Shown in pieces: positions 7,860 through 15,319 of a stretch of 15,509 nucleotides of DNA (position 1 is its first letter; the number at the start of each line of letters is the position of its first letter). The position numbers and the translations under genes were made by a program. The notes beneath the pieces were generated by a model that was not told the DNA's origin, did not search any database, and was given only the letters and a program-made list of their open reading frames with translations. Origin of the DNA: Bacteroidales bacterium (GTDB lineage: Bacteria; Bacteroidota; Bacteroidia; Bacteroidales; SM23-62); NCBI GenBank assembly GCA_016783865.1, contig JADHVS010000101.1, positions 1-15,509 on the forward strand, in the 5' to 3' direction.

Positions 7860-7867
7860 ATGAATGA

Positions 7868-8185
7868 TTAAAGTAACGCATCAAGCTTGGCAACCAGGTT
7901 GCTCTTTGGAACAGCACCTACCTGCTTGTCTGCAACTTCACCATTCTTAAAGAAAAGTACGGTAGGTATATTTCTGATTCCAAATTTTGCTGTCGTGCCC
8001 GGATTGCTGTCAACGTTAAGCTTGGTTACCACTGCTTTATCTTTATACTCTTCGCCAATTTCTTCAACAATGGGGCCTACCATTCTGCAGGGTCCGCACC
8101 ACTCAGCCCAGAAATCAACTATAACAGGTTTGTCGGATTTCATGACAATTTCTTCGAAATTCTGATCTGTTACTTCTAATGCCAT
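7868..8185 (-). CDS. trxA: Thioredoxin
   Basis: A 105-residue cytoplasmic thioredoxin that reduces protein disulfides and is recycled by thioredoxin reductase. The active site WCGPC lies at residues 29-33 with the conserved upstream VDFWAEW. The cis-proline (P74 in IRNIPTVLFF) and the C-terminal VGAVPKSNL are present, and there is no signal peptide. It starts at ATG 8185, with A+T-rich sequence upstream and no clear Shine-Dalgarno site. It is closely coupled to the LOG-family gene downstream and separated from dnaE upstream by a 264-base repeat-filled gap. A gene order with dnaE next to trxA is common in Bacteroidota. Confidence 0.97.
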   Translation of the reverse strand: MALEVTDQNFEEIVMKSDKPVIVDFWAEWCGPCRMVGPIVEEIGEEYKDKAVVTKLNVDSNPGTTAKFGIRNIPTVLFFKNGEVADKQVGAVPKSNLVAKLDALL

Positions 8186-8220
8186 CTTATTAATTTTAGA
8201 TATTTAAAATGTATTTATTG

Positions 8221-8430
8221 AATCTTGCGAGCGCATTGTCCGTGGCAGGCAGCGGGGTTAGCGAGCGCAATTAAAAATTTATATAAAGGATCGATGATTC
8301 CTCGCAGCTTGCTGCGAGGAGAGTCAATCCTGCGAGCGCATTGTCCGCGGCAGGCAGCGGGGTTAGCGAGCGCAATTAAAAATTTATATAAAGGATCGAT
8401 GATTCCTCGCAGCTTGCTGCAAGGAGAGTC
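8221..8430 (+). repeat. Two tandem copies of a 105-bp repeat containing REP-like hairpins
   Basis: Copy 1 is 8221-8325 and copy 2 is 8326-8430. They are the same length and differ at only three positions (8225/8330, 8243/8348, 8316/8421). Each contains a strong hairpin near its 3' end (8300-8319, with a 9-base perfect arm CCTCGCAGC; in copy 2 at 8405-8424 one arm base is changed) and two copies of GCGAGCGCA 34 bases apart (8227 and 8261). Because 105 is divisible by three, the repeat stays open in one frame on each strand, but nothing else suggests coding. It fills the dnaE-trxA gap (8186-8449); the rest of that gap shows nothing recognisable. Confidence 0.92.
8300..8319. repeat. Perfect hairpin CCTCGCAGC-tt-GCTGCGAGG
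   Basis: A 20-base perfect palindrome-like stem in copy 1 of the 105-bp repeat. No T-run follows on either strand, so it is not a classic intrinsic terminator. It resembles the small repeated extragenic palindromes common in intergenic DNA of Bacteroidota. On the minus strand it would be transcribed between dnaE and trxA and could affect mRNA stability; that role is inferred. Confidence 0.75.
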
Positions 8431-8449
8431 AATGTGCAAAAATAAAAAA

Positions 8450-11400
8450 CTAATTCAGTTTAAACTCTATGTCCTGTTCGTTTAACAGGAATTTAAGGAA
8501 ATTATCGGTGATGTTTATTTTCTGGCTCCGGGAAAACATTTCCACATTGATCTTTTCATCTTTATCATAGATCAAAAGGCGCAACATGGCGTGACCGTTT
8601 TTTGATGTTGTGTACTCTGAAAGTTTGTTGATAAAATCATCCGAGACCTTTTCCAGCGGAACCTGGAGGGATATGCTTTTGATCATTTCCTCCTTAACTT
8701 CCGTTAACATGAGGATCCTCCTGATCTTCAGCTCATATTCATCCCGGTTCCCGAAGGGACGCTGCTGAACGAGTGCATTGATCATGATGGCATAACCCTT
8801 AGTGAAATAATTCTTGAAATTCACGTAATCCCTGTTAAAGACCATCAAGGTGTAAGAGTCAGTGTAATCCTCAATCTGGATCCGCCCGTATGGATTGTGA
8901 TTCTTTGTGTATCCTTCCTTGTGGTCCTTCACCAGTCCTGCGATATAAACATCGTTTCCTTCCATGCTCTTCAGGTCGTCAAGTTCAGAGAGGGAATGGG
9001 TACAGAAATGGTTTATTTCCAGTTTATAATTGTCGAGGGGATGGGCAGTCAGGTATATCCCGATCAGTTCCTTTTCTTTTTCAAGCTTATACAGGATAGG
9101 CCAGTCTTCTGAATGTGGTATCTCAGGATGTGAGATATGTATATATGATGCCTCACCAAAAAGTGATTGCTGATTGGTGTCCTTTTCATATTGAAATTTG
9201 TGCCCGTACTTTACAAGGCTTTCAATAAAAGTGTTGCCTTTTTCATCATCTGCAAAGTATTGTCCCCGGCGTGGTTCCTGGAAGCAGTCAAATCCGCCGG
9301 ATGCTGCCAGAGCTTCGAGGCTTTTCTTATTTATGGCTTGCAGGTTGACCCGTTCCACGAAATCGAAAATGTTTTTATACTTCCCGTTTTCATTCCTTTC
9401 CGTGATTATCTTCTCAGCGACAGATTCACCCAGTCCTTTTATGGCTCCCAGTCCAAAACGAATATCTCCTTTTTCGGTTACGGCGAATTTGATTTTGCTT
9501 TCGTTTACATCCGGCCCCATCACGGAAAGTCCCATTCTTCTTGCCTCACTCATGAAGACCGTGATCTTTTTAATGTCGCTGATGTTCCTGCTCAGCACCG
9601 CAGCCATAAATTCTGAGGGATAGTGGGCCTTCAGCCAGGCGGTCTGGTATGATACCTGGGCATAGCAGGTTGAGTGGGATTTATTGAAGGCATATTGGGC
9701 AAATGCTTCCCAGTCGGTCCAGACTTTTTCTGCTTTATTCCTTGCTATATTGTTCTTTTCACAACCATCAATGAACTTCTGCTTCAGCTCATCCATCATC
9801 TTTCGCTTCTTCTTGCCCATGGCTTTTCGCAGCGAATCGGCCTCACCACCTGTGAAGCCTGCCATGGACTGGGAGAGTAACATCACCTGTTCCTGGTAGA
9901 CTGTTATGCCATAGGTGTCTTTCAGAATGGTCTCCATGATGGGCAGATCATAGTTGATCTCTTCCTTCCCGTGTTTTCTTTTAATATAGGAAGGGATATA
10001 TTCCATCGGCCCGGGCCTGTAGAGGGCATTCATGGCAATCAGGTCCTCAAAACGGTTCGGTTTCAACTCACGCAGGTGCCGTTTCATCCCGTCCGATTCA
10101 AACTGGAAGAGTCCTGTTGTTTCACCGTTGCTGTAAAGCTTAAAGGTTTCCTCATCGTCGAGGCTCAACTCATCTATATTGATCTCGACCCCCCTGGAAT
10201 CTTTGATCAGCTCAACAGCATCCTTTATGATGGAGAGGGTTTTTAGTCCCAGGAAATCCATTTTCAGCATACCCACCGATTCCACATGGTTGCCGTCGAA
10301 TTGGGTGACCAGTAATTCTGTCTCCTTGGATTTGCATACCGGGATATGTTCTATCAGGTCGTGCTTGCCAATAATTATTCCGCATGCATGTAAACCGGTC
10401 TGTCTGACCGATCCTTCGAGGGTTTCGGCATATTGAAGTGTACGTTTAACCAGGGCATCACCATGCAGTCTTTCTCTCTCGAGTTCCTTGACCTCCTTAA
10501 ATGCTTTTCGAAGCGTAGTACCTGGTCTTTCGGGAACCAGCTTGGACAGCCGGATGGCTGTTTCGAGGGGTAGTTTTTCAATGCGGGCCACATCGCGGAT
10601 AGCCATTTTAGCTGCCATGGACCCAAAAGTAATGATATGAGCAACCCTGTTCTTTCCATATTTTTCAACCACATAATTGAGCACAGCTTCCCTGCCGTCT
10701 TCGTCGAAGTCGATATCGATGTCCGGCATGGATATCCTGTCGGGATTCAGGAAACGCTCAAACAGCAGTCCGTATTTGAGCGGATCAATATCGGTAATGC
10801 GGGTGCAATAGGCCACCACCGAACCGGCAGCACTTCCTCTTCCCGGCCCAACCGAAACACCCATGTCACGGGCGGCACGCAGAAAATCCTGGACGATGAG
10901 AAAGTATCCCGGGAATCCCATTTTCCTGATCACACCCAGTTCATATTCGATCCGCCCGGTTAAATCATCTGTTATGTCCCCATACCTGAATTTCGCCCCT
11001 TCATAGGTAAGGAATTTCAGGTACTCATCCGCATCAGTATATCCATCCGGGATGGGGAAGTCGGGCATAATGGGTTTATTCTCAAGACTATAGGTCTGTA
11101 TTTTGTCGACGATCTCCCCGGTATTATCGATAGCTTCCGGGATATCTGCAAACACTTCCCGCATCTCCTCCTGGGTCTTAAACCACTCCTGTTTTGTATA
11201 CCTGAGCCGGTTGGGATCATCCAGGTCTGAGTTGGTAGTAAGGCAGATCAACCTGTCGTGTGCTTCGGCATCCTCCTGGTTGATGAAATGGACATCATTG
11301 GTGGCGATCAGCTTTATGTTGTGTTTTTTCGACAGGGCAATCAATTTTTCATTCACCAGTTGCTGTTTGGCAAAGGTGTCTTCATCGAGGGTGGGATCAC

Positions 11401-11938
11401 CTGTTTGGTGGCGTTGCAATTCCAGGTAATAATCCTCCCCAAAATATTTTTTAAAAAATTTGAGGGCATCTTCGGCTTGTTCATCCAGACCGTTGAGTAA
11501 CAGGTTGGGGACCTCGCCACCCAGGCAGGCAGAGGAGACGATTAGTCCCTCGTTATATTTCGTAAGCAGTTCGCGGTCGATTCGTGGCTTGTAGTAGTGT
11601 CCTTCAATGTATGCCAGGGAGGCAAGCTTGATAAGGTTATGGTAGCCGGTCTTGTTTTTAGCCAGAATGATCAGGTGGTATCCGCTGCGATCTTCCTTGA
11701 TGGTATTGTCGAACCGGGTTCTCTTAGCGTAGTATACCTCACAGCCGATAATTGGCTTGAGGCTTTTACTCCGGGCCTCATTATGAAATTCTTTTACACC
11801 GAAAAGGTTGCCATGATCGGTGATGGCCACTGCCTTCATCCCATCCTTTTTGGCTTTATCAAGGAGCAGCGCGATGTTCGATGCGCCATCCAGAATAGAA
11901 TACTGAGTATGAAGATGTAAATGCGCAAAAATGCTCAT
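8450..11938 (-). CDS. dnaE: DNA polymerase III alpha subunit
   Basis: A 1162-residue replicative polymerase, the usual DnaE length. The N-terminal PHP domain starts immediately (HLHLHTQYS, H6/H8/H10; ITDHG, D41/H42; GCEVYY; SACLGG; NDVHF), and its metal-binding residues look intact, unlike the degenerate E. coli domain. The polymerase core has the catalytic aspartates D406 and D408 in MPDIDIDFDE and D561 in KMDFLGL. A helix-hairpin-helix region (LGAIKGLGESVAEKI) follows. A QQSLFGEA segment at about residues 922-929 fits the internal beta-clamp-binding motif (QxxLF). An OB-fold then runs from about DVYIAGLVKDH, ending in a short C-terminal part. It starts at ATG 11938. It heads the minus-strand group with trxA and the LOG gene, though the repeat-filled gap may separate the transcripts. 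Long open frames antisense to it are shadows. Confidence 0.98.
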   Translation of the reverse strand: MSIFAHLHLHTQYSILDGASNIALLLDKAKKDGMKAVAITDHGNLFGVKEFHNEARSKSLKPIIGCEVYYAKRTRFDNTIKEDRSGYHLIILAKNKTGYHNLIKLASLAYIEGHYYKPRIDRELLTKYNEGLIVSSACLGGEVPNLLLNGLDEQAEDALKFFKKYFGEDYYLELQRHQTGDPTLDEDTFAKQQLVNEKLIALSKKHNIKLIATNDVHFINQEDAEAHDRLICLTTNSDLDDPNRLRYTKQEWFKTQEEMREVFADIPEAIDNTGEIVDKIQTYSLENKPIMPDFPIPDGYTDADEYLKFLTYEGAKFRYGDITDDLTGRIEYELGVIRKMGFPGYFLIVQDFLRAARDMGVSVGPGRGSAAGSVVAYCTRITDIDPLKYGLLFERFLNPDRISMPDIDIDFDEDGREAVLNYVVEKYGKNRVAHIITFGSMAAKMAIRDVARIEKLPLETAIRLSKLVPERPGTTLRKAFKEVKELERERLHGDALVKRTLQYAETLEGSVRQTGLHACGIIIGKHDLIEHIPVCKSKETELLVTQFDGNHVESVGMLKMDFLGLKTLSIIKDAVELIKDSRGVEINIDELSLDDEETFKLYSNGETTGLFQFESDGMKRHLRELKPNRFEDLIAMNALYRPGPMEYIPSYIKRKHGKEEINYDLPIMETILKDTYGITVYQEQVMLLSQSMAGFTGGEADSLRKAMGKKKRKMMDELKQKFIDGCEKNNIARNKAEKVWTDWEAFAQYAFNKSHSTCYAQVSYQTAWLKAHYPSEFMAAVLSRNISDIKKITVFMSEARRMGLSVMGPDVNESKIKFAVTEKGDIRFGLGAIKGLGESVAEKIITERNENGKYKNIFDFVERVNLQAINKKSLEALAASGGFDCFQEPRRGQYFADDEKGNTFIESLVKYGHKFQYEKDTNQQSLFGEASYIHISHPEIPHSEDWPILYKLEKEKELIGIYLTAHPLDNYKLEINHFCTHSLSELDDLKSMEGNDVYIAGLVKDHKEGYTKNHNPYGRIQIEDYTDSYTLMVFNRDYVNFKNYFTKGYAIMINALVQQRPFGNRDEYELKIRRILMLTEVKEEMIKSISLQVPLEKVSDDFINKLSEYTTSKNGHAMLRLLIYDKDEKINVEMFSRSQKINITDNFLKFLLNEQDIEFKLN

Positions 11939-12297
11939 ATTGGTACCTCACCGGATTTGTCCGTTTGAGAAGATAAAGGAGTAAAAAATCCCTGCTGTAA
12001 AATTATGAAATTGGGACCAGCAATTTTTAATTGTTGATAAGTATTGGGTAAATCCGTGAATCGGGGGTGTGATATCAATTGCCGTCCGCTTCAGCGGAGG
12101 GATTCATAATTTGTTAAACAAACACCTGAACCCAATACCCAATTCTCTCACCAACTCGTAACCTGAAATTCCCAGGCATGAATACAACAATTAAATATTA
12201 TATGAATTTTTGCAATAAAATACTTTTTAAATATATGGATTTATCTATCTTTGCACCTCGATTTAAAAAGTAAATTTAACCCAAATCAACTGAGTTT
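11939..12297. other. Divergent intergenic region between dnaE and rpsP with dyad symmetries
   Basis: 359 bases without a gene. It holds the rpsP promoter at its right end; no convincing -7/-33 pair for dnaE was found on the minus strand. Dyads seen: CAATT-ttt-AATTG at 12021-12033; an outer 9-base inverted pair GTATTGGGT (12041-12049) / ACCCAATAC (12130-12138); inside it a REP-like hairpin TCCGC-ttca-GCGGA (12085-12098); and TTTGTT-a-AACAAA (12110-12122). A short actcgta-acctgaa stretch (12154-12167) resembles the 7-bp repeats found elsewhere in the window. Confidence 0.6.
12246..12253 (+). promoter_or_regulatory. Bacteroidota-type -7 element (TATCTTTG) of rpsP
   Basis: TATCTTTG is an exact TAnnTTTG match, 44 bases before the rpsP start, and implies transcription from about 12260. 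Upstream, a T-rich stretch at 12224-12228 sits at about the -33 spacing but lacks a clear TTTG. The ribosome-binding region is A-rich without a Shine-Dalgarno sequence, as is usual for highly expressed Bacteroidota genes. Confidence 0.6.
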
Positions 12298-13251
12298 ATG
12301 TCAGTTAAAATTAGATTAGCACGTCATGGTAGGAACAAGTTTGCATATTTCAATATTGTAATTGCAGACGGAAGGGCGCCACGAGATGGCAAGTACATCG
12401 AGAAAATTGGGATTTACAATCCAAACACCAATCCTGCAACCATTGATTTAGATTTTGATAAAGCAATGGCATGGATGGATAAAGGCGCATTACCTACAGA
12501 AACTGTAAGAGCCATTTTGTCTTACAAAGGAATACTTATGAAAAGACACCTGCTTGCGGGTGTGAAAAAAGGAGCTTTTGATGAAGCGGAAGCGGAGAGA
12601 AGGTTTGAGGCCTGGTGGAAGGAGAAAGAGGCGAAAGTTCAGTCGAAACGCGATTGGTTGGCTAAGGAAAAGGATGATGATATCAACAAGCGTTTGGCCA
12701 GGGAAATTGAGATAAAGGAATCGATGGCTCAGGAGATCCTGAAGAAATCATCTGACCTGGCTGAAGCAGCAAGGAAGGAAGCTGCCGGAGAAGATGCTGC
12801 AGTGGAAGAGGTTAAGGACGAAGCAGCAGCAGAAGTTTCAGAAGAAGTGAAGGAAGAGGCTGCAGAGGCCAGGGAGGAAGTGGAAGAGAAGGCTGAGGAG
12901 AAGAAAGAGGAGGAAGCAGAAGAGGCTATGGCAGAGGAAAAGGCAGAAGAGAAAGTAGAGGAGAAAACGGAAGAGGCAGTTGAGGAAAAAGCTGAAGAAA
13001 AGGCTGAGGAAGAGAAGGAAGAAGTTAAGGAAGAAGAGAAAGCCGGGGAAGAAGTGGAAGAGAAGGCCGAAGAGGAGCCAGTGGCTGAGGAGCAGAAAGA
13101 GGAGCAGGAGCAGAGAACCGAAGAGAAAGAGGAGAAGCCCGAAGCAGCTGAAGCAAAGAAAGAAGAGAAGTCCAAAGAAGCCAGGGCTAAGAAGAAGGGT
13201 AAAGAAATAAAGGACGCGTCCGAAGGTAAAGAACCTGAGGAAAAGAAATAA
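12298..13251 (+). CDS. rpsP: 30S ribosomal protein bS16 with a very long acidic/lysine-rich C-terminal extension
   Basis: The first 85 or so residues are a normal bS16 ([59 protein letters not shown]), which binds 16S rRNA in the small-subunit body. Bacteroidota bS16 proteins usually carry an added helical tail (here [20 protein letters not shown] onward). In this gene the protein reaches 317 residues, because about 155 further residues from about position 155 consist almost entirely of Glu, Lys and Ala with some Val. That makes it more than three times the length of a classical bS16. The tail is encoded by purine-rich DNA and is probably an extended charged coil or disordered segment; its function is unknown. 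The start ATG 12298 is fixed by homology. rimM follows 56 bases downstream. Confidence 0.95.
   Translation: MSVKIRLARHGRNKFAYFNIVIADGRAPRDGKYIEKIGIYNPNTNPATIDLDFDKAMAWMDKGALPTETVRAILSYKGILMKRHLLAGVKKGAFDEAEAERRFEAWWKEKEAKVQSKRDWLAKEKDDDINKRLAREIEIKESMAQEILKKSSDLAEAARKEAAGEDAAVEEVKDEAAAEVSEEVKEEAAEAREEVEEKAEEKKEEEAEEAMAEEKAEEKVEEKTEEAVEEKAEEKAEEEKEEVKEEEKAGEEVEEKAEEEPVAEEQKEEQEQRTEEKEEKPEAAEAKKEEKSKEARAKKKGKEIKDASEGKEPEEKK
12763..13251 (+). repeat. Low-complexity Glu/Lys/Ala-coding tract in rpsP
   Basis: The coding strand is strongly purine-rich, with many degenerate repeats of gaagag / gaggaa / aaggctgaggaa. It keeps a single open frame in the rpsP frame to the stop. The complementary strand gives a serine/phenylalanine-rich open frame that is only the mirror of this composition. 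Slippage or unequal recombination between the degenerate units is the likely source of the length. Confidence 0.8.
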
Positions 13252-13252
13252 T

Positions 13253-13287
13253 CAGGTTGCAGGTTGCAAGTTACAAGTTGCAAGTTG
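13253..13287 (+). repeat. Heptanucleotide tandem repeat (cargttg), five units
   Basis: Five 7-base units begin one base after the rpsP stop codon: caggttg, caggttg, caagtta, caagttg, caagttg. On the minus strand they read as ACTTGCA / ACTTGTA / ACCTGCA, which resembles the 7-bp repeats at 13848 and 15293. The array fills most of the rpsP-rimM gap. Confidence 0.88.
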
Positions 13288-13307
13288 TAACCTTCAAAAA
13301 ACTCTCT

Positions 13308-13823
13308 ATGACCAGGGATGATTGCATACTCCTTGGTACCTTTTCAAAGACACATGGCGTATCCGGCGGACTGGTGGCGATCGCCAGGATCAAAGGATAC
13401 GTTTTAAAAGAAAAATGGGAATCTGTATTTCTGGAAATTAACGGAATACTGGTTCCTTTTTTTATTTTATCCTATGAGCCCGGTTCACGGGACGACCTGA
13501 TCATCTACCTTGATGAAATCACCTCCCCCGAGCAAGCCAAAAAGTTCACCGGTATTGATCTCTATATCCAGAAGAAAGACATCACACTGGAGAAAAAAGT
13601 GATCGATCCGCAAGCCCTGGCAGATTACCTGGTCATTGATCAGCAGTTTGGAGAAATCGGAGTCATCAAAGAGATCATTAAAATTCCCAGTAACGACATT
13701 GCTGTACTTGATTACAGGGGCGCCGAAATCCAGCTTCCAATCTCCGAAGATTTGATCGAAAAAGTCGACCACAAGCGTAAAATAGTGTTGATGAACCTTC
13801 CTGAAGGACTGCTGGAACTTTAA
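13308..13823 (+). CDS. rimM: Ribosome maturation factor RimM
   Basis: A 171-residue protein that helps 16S rRNA processing and assembly of the 30S head. The N-terminal RimM domain shows ILLGTFSKTHGVSGG near residues 7-21 (the GxxxKxHGxxG pattern). A PRC-barrel domain starts near residue 104 (ALADYLVID, then GEIGVIKEI) and ends with the typical IPISEDLIEKVD-like segment and GLLEL. The start was set at ATG 13308 because that gives the normal N-terminus MTRDDCILLG; a TTG at 13257 would translate the heptanucleotide repeat. It is placed right after rpsP, as in many bacteria, but trmD and rplS, which often follow, are not here. Confidence 0.94.
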   Translation: MTRDDCILLGTFSKTHGVSGGLVAIARIKGYVLKEKWESVFLEINGILVPFFILSYEPGSRDDLIIYLDEITSPEQAKKFTGIDLYIQKKDITLEKKVIDPQALADYLVIDQQFGEIGVIKEIIKIPSNDIAVLDYRGAEIQLPISEDLIEKVDHKRKIVLMNLPEGLLEL

Positions 13824-13847
13824 TGGTGCACACCCATGCCCACACAC

Positions 13848-13875
13848 CCTGGTAACAAGTACCTCGTAACTCGCA
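13848..13875 (+). repeat. Heptanucleotide repeat, four degenerate units (NNNNGTA)
   Basis: The units cctggta, acaagta, cctcgta and actcgca lie 24 bases after the rimM stop codon. They have the same unit length, phase and alternating CC/AC starts as the array at 15293-15319 (cctagta, actagta, ccccgta), so both appear to be copies of one repeat type. Confidence 0.75.
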
Positions 13876-13954
13876 TATATGTTTTCCGTGCAACGCTTCA
13901 TTTTTTTTGGCGTCTTTTCTTTACAGGTTTAACATCGAACTAAATATTCAGATC

Positions 13955-14650
13955 ATGAAAAAAACTCATTTATCATTGGCATTAGTCATGCTGTTCACTG
14001 TGGCAGTTATCTCTTCCTATGCACAGAAAAAGGAAGACAGGGATGTTGGCAGTTTCACATCCATCGGTTTTGCCATTAGTGGTGAACTTTATCTGACACA
14101 GGGAAGTCCCCAGAAAGTAGTCGTTGAAGGAGATGAGGCTGACCTGGAAAAACTGATCACCGAGGTAAAAGACGGTGCACTTAAGATTAAATGTAAACCG
14201 TCTAATACTAAATTCAAATCAACAGTAAAGGTATGGGTAACTGTTCCTGAAATTGAAGGTCTGGCAGTAGCCGGATCCGGGAAAGTAATCGCCGAAGGTG
14301 AAATTAAATCGGATGATTTTGATCTGGCTGTGAGCGGTAGTGGAAAGATAAATTTTGCCAACCTCAATGTAGATGATCTTGAACTGGCTATATCAGGATC
14401 AGGAGACATCATGCTTGCCGGCGGAGCCGACCGTGCTGAAATTGCAATCAGCGGATCAGGCGATGTGGAAGCAACAGGATTTGAAATTGAAAGGTGCGAA
14501 ATCGCGATCAGCGGTTCCGGATCATGCAAGGTCAATGTTGTGGAAGAACTGGAAGCTTCCATTTCCGGCAGCGGAAAGGTTTACTATAAGGGCAGACCAA
14601 AGATTGATGCCCATACTTCGGGATCCGGAAGTGTGGAAAGCCTGGAATAG
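13955..14650 (+). CDS. Exported head-GIN domain (DUF2807) protein
   Basis: A 231-residue exported protein of unknown function, of the family named putative auto-transporter adhesin, head GIN domain. It starts at ATG 13955 (MKKTHLSLAL...), a clear signal peptide with cleavage near SSYA-Q at residue 23. The mature part carries seven regularly spaced (A/S)GSG turns (AVAGSG, AVSGSG, AISGSG three times, SISGSG, HTSGSG), about 15-25 residues apart, suggesting a right-handed beta-helix or stacked-strand fold. Likely periplasmic or surface exposed. Upstream, TTTG at 13906-13909 followed 20 bases later by TAACATCG is a weak promoter candidate. It is convergent with the Sua5-type gene. Family assignment is good; the adhesin role is only the family's name. 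Confidence 0.88.
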   Translation: MKKTHLSLALVMLFTVAVISSYAQKKEDRDVGSFTSIGFAISGELYLTQGSPQKVVVEGDEADLEKLITEVKDGALKIKCKPSNTKFKSTVKVWVTVPEIEGLAVAGSGKVIAEGEIKSDDFDLAVSGSGKINFANLNVDDLELAISGSGDIMLAGGADRAEIAISGSGDVEATGFEIERCEIAISGSGSCKVNVVEELEASISGSGKVYYKGRPKIDAHTSGSGSVESLE

Positions 14651-14651
14651 A

Positions 14652-14686
14652 AGTAGACAGTAGACAGTAGGCAGTAGACAGTAGAA
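14652..14686 (+). repeat. Heptanucleotide tandem repeat (agtagac), five units
   Basis: The units agtagac, agtagac, agtaggc, agtagac and agtagaa begin one base after the head-GIN stop codon and lie between two convergent genes. They use a different unit sequence from the other 7-bp arrays but the same unit length and the same placement just after a stop codon. Confidence 0.9.
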
Positions 14687-14703
14687 AGAAAAAGAACAAT
14701 AAA

Positions 14704-15267
14704 TTAGTTTCTGATTATCTGAATCTCATTATTAATCCCAATCTTAATGATCGAGGAAGGCTCACCCTTCCTCGTTTCATTTTGCCGCCAGCGTACAACA
14801 TAATCGACAGCGGATTTTATCTCATCACTGATCTTTGAGAAATTGGCCGGGGGATTTTCTCCGGAAATATTGGCAGAAGTGGAAACAACAGGTTTCCCAA
14901 AATTTCGTATCAGCTGCTGGCAGAAGGGATCAAAGGTTATCCTGAACCCCATGGTTTGATCCTCTGCGATAAGGTTTTCCGCCAGATCGACCACACCGGG
15001 ATAGATAATGGTGGTTGGTTTATCCGCAATCCGGCTGATCTCAATGGCCATGTCAGGAACCCTGGTGATATACCGGTAGAGTTTGTCCTCGCCATCAACC
15101 AATACCAGCATGCTCTTCGTGTCCTCACGTTTTTTGATCCGGTAGATCCGGGCCACTGCATCCGCATTGGTCGCATCACAACCCAATCCCCAGATTGTAT
15201 CCGTCGGATAAAGTATTATCCCTCCCTCCTTTAGGACTTGATGTGATTTATGGATATCTTCTTTCAT
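14704..15267 (-). CDS. L-threonylcarbamoyladenylate synthase (Sua5/YciO/YrdC family)
   Basis: A 187-residue single-domain protein that makes threonylcarbamoyl-AMP from threonine, bicarbonate and ATP, the first step of the t6A37 modification of ANN-decoding tRNAs. Visible family motifs are YPTDTIWGLGCDA (residues 20-32), the KKRxxxKSM stretch (about 44-53) and STSANISGE near residue 130. It lacks the extra C-terminal domain of long Sua5 proteins, so it is of the short TsaC/YrdC type. It starts at ATG 15267. It is 33 bases downstream of the truncated glycosyltransferase gene on the same strand, possibly in one transcript. Confidence 0.93.
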   Translation of the reverse strand: MKEDIHKSHQVLKEGGIILYPTDTIWGLGCDATNADAVARIYRIKKREDTKSMLVLVDGEDKLYRYITRVPDMAIEISRIADKPTTIIYPGVVDLAENLIAEDQTMGFRITFDPFCQQLIRNFGKPVVSTSANISGENPPANFSKISDEIKSAVDYVVRWRQNETRKGEPSSIIKIGINNEIQIIRN

Positions 15268-15292
15268 AGATAAAAAAACAAGTTTCCCGTCA

Positions 15293-15319
15293 CCTAGTAA
15301 CTAGTACCCCGTAACTTCT
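15293..15319 (+). repeat. Heptanucleotide repeat, about four degenerate units, overlapping a gene end
   Basis: The units cctagta, actagta, ccccgta and a partial acttct match the 13848 array in period and order. The stop codon of the minus-strand glycosyltransferase gene (15301-15303) lies inside it, so the repeat also encodes that protein's last four or so residues. Confidence 0.75.

Noticed and set aside
8300..8319. Intrinsic terminator for dnaE or trxA
   Set aside because: The stem is strong but neither strand has a T-run after it, and the copy in the second repeat is weakened by a mismatch. It fits a REP-like palindrome better.
8215..8485. Open frames on both strands across the 105-bp repeats as small repeated proteins
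   Set aside because: They exist because the repeat length is divisible by three and lacks stops in those frames. There is no ribosome-binding context or family similarity, and the same DNA is open on both strands.
9167..9623. Open frames of 141-149 residues on the + strand within dnaE
   Set aside because: They are antisense to a clear, fully conserved dnaE frame and show no recognisable domain.
12729..13283. 184-residue serine-rich frame antisense to rpsP
   Set aside because: It is the mirror of the Glu/Lys/Ala codons of the bS16 tail; composition alone explains its length.
13253..15319. CRISPR array or spacer-like pattern in the heptanucleotide repeats
   Set aside because: Units are 7 bases with no spacers, and no cas gene is present.
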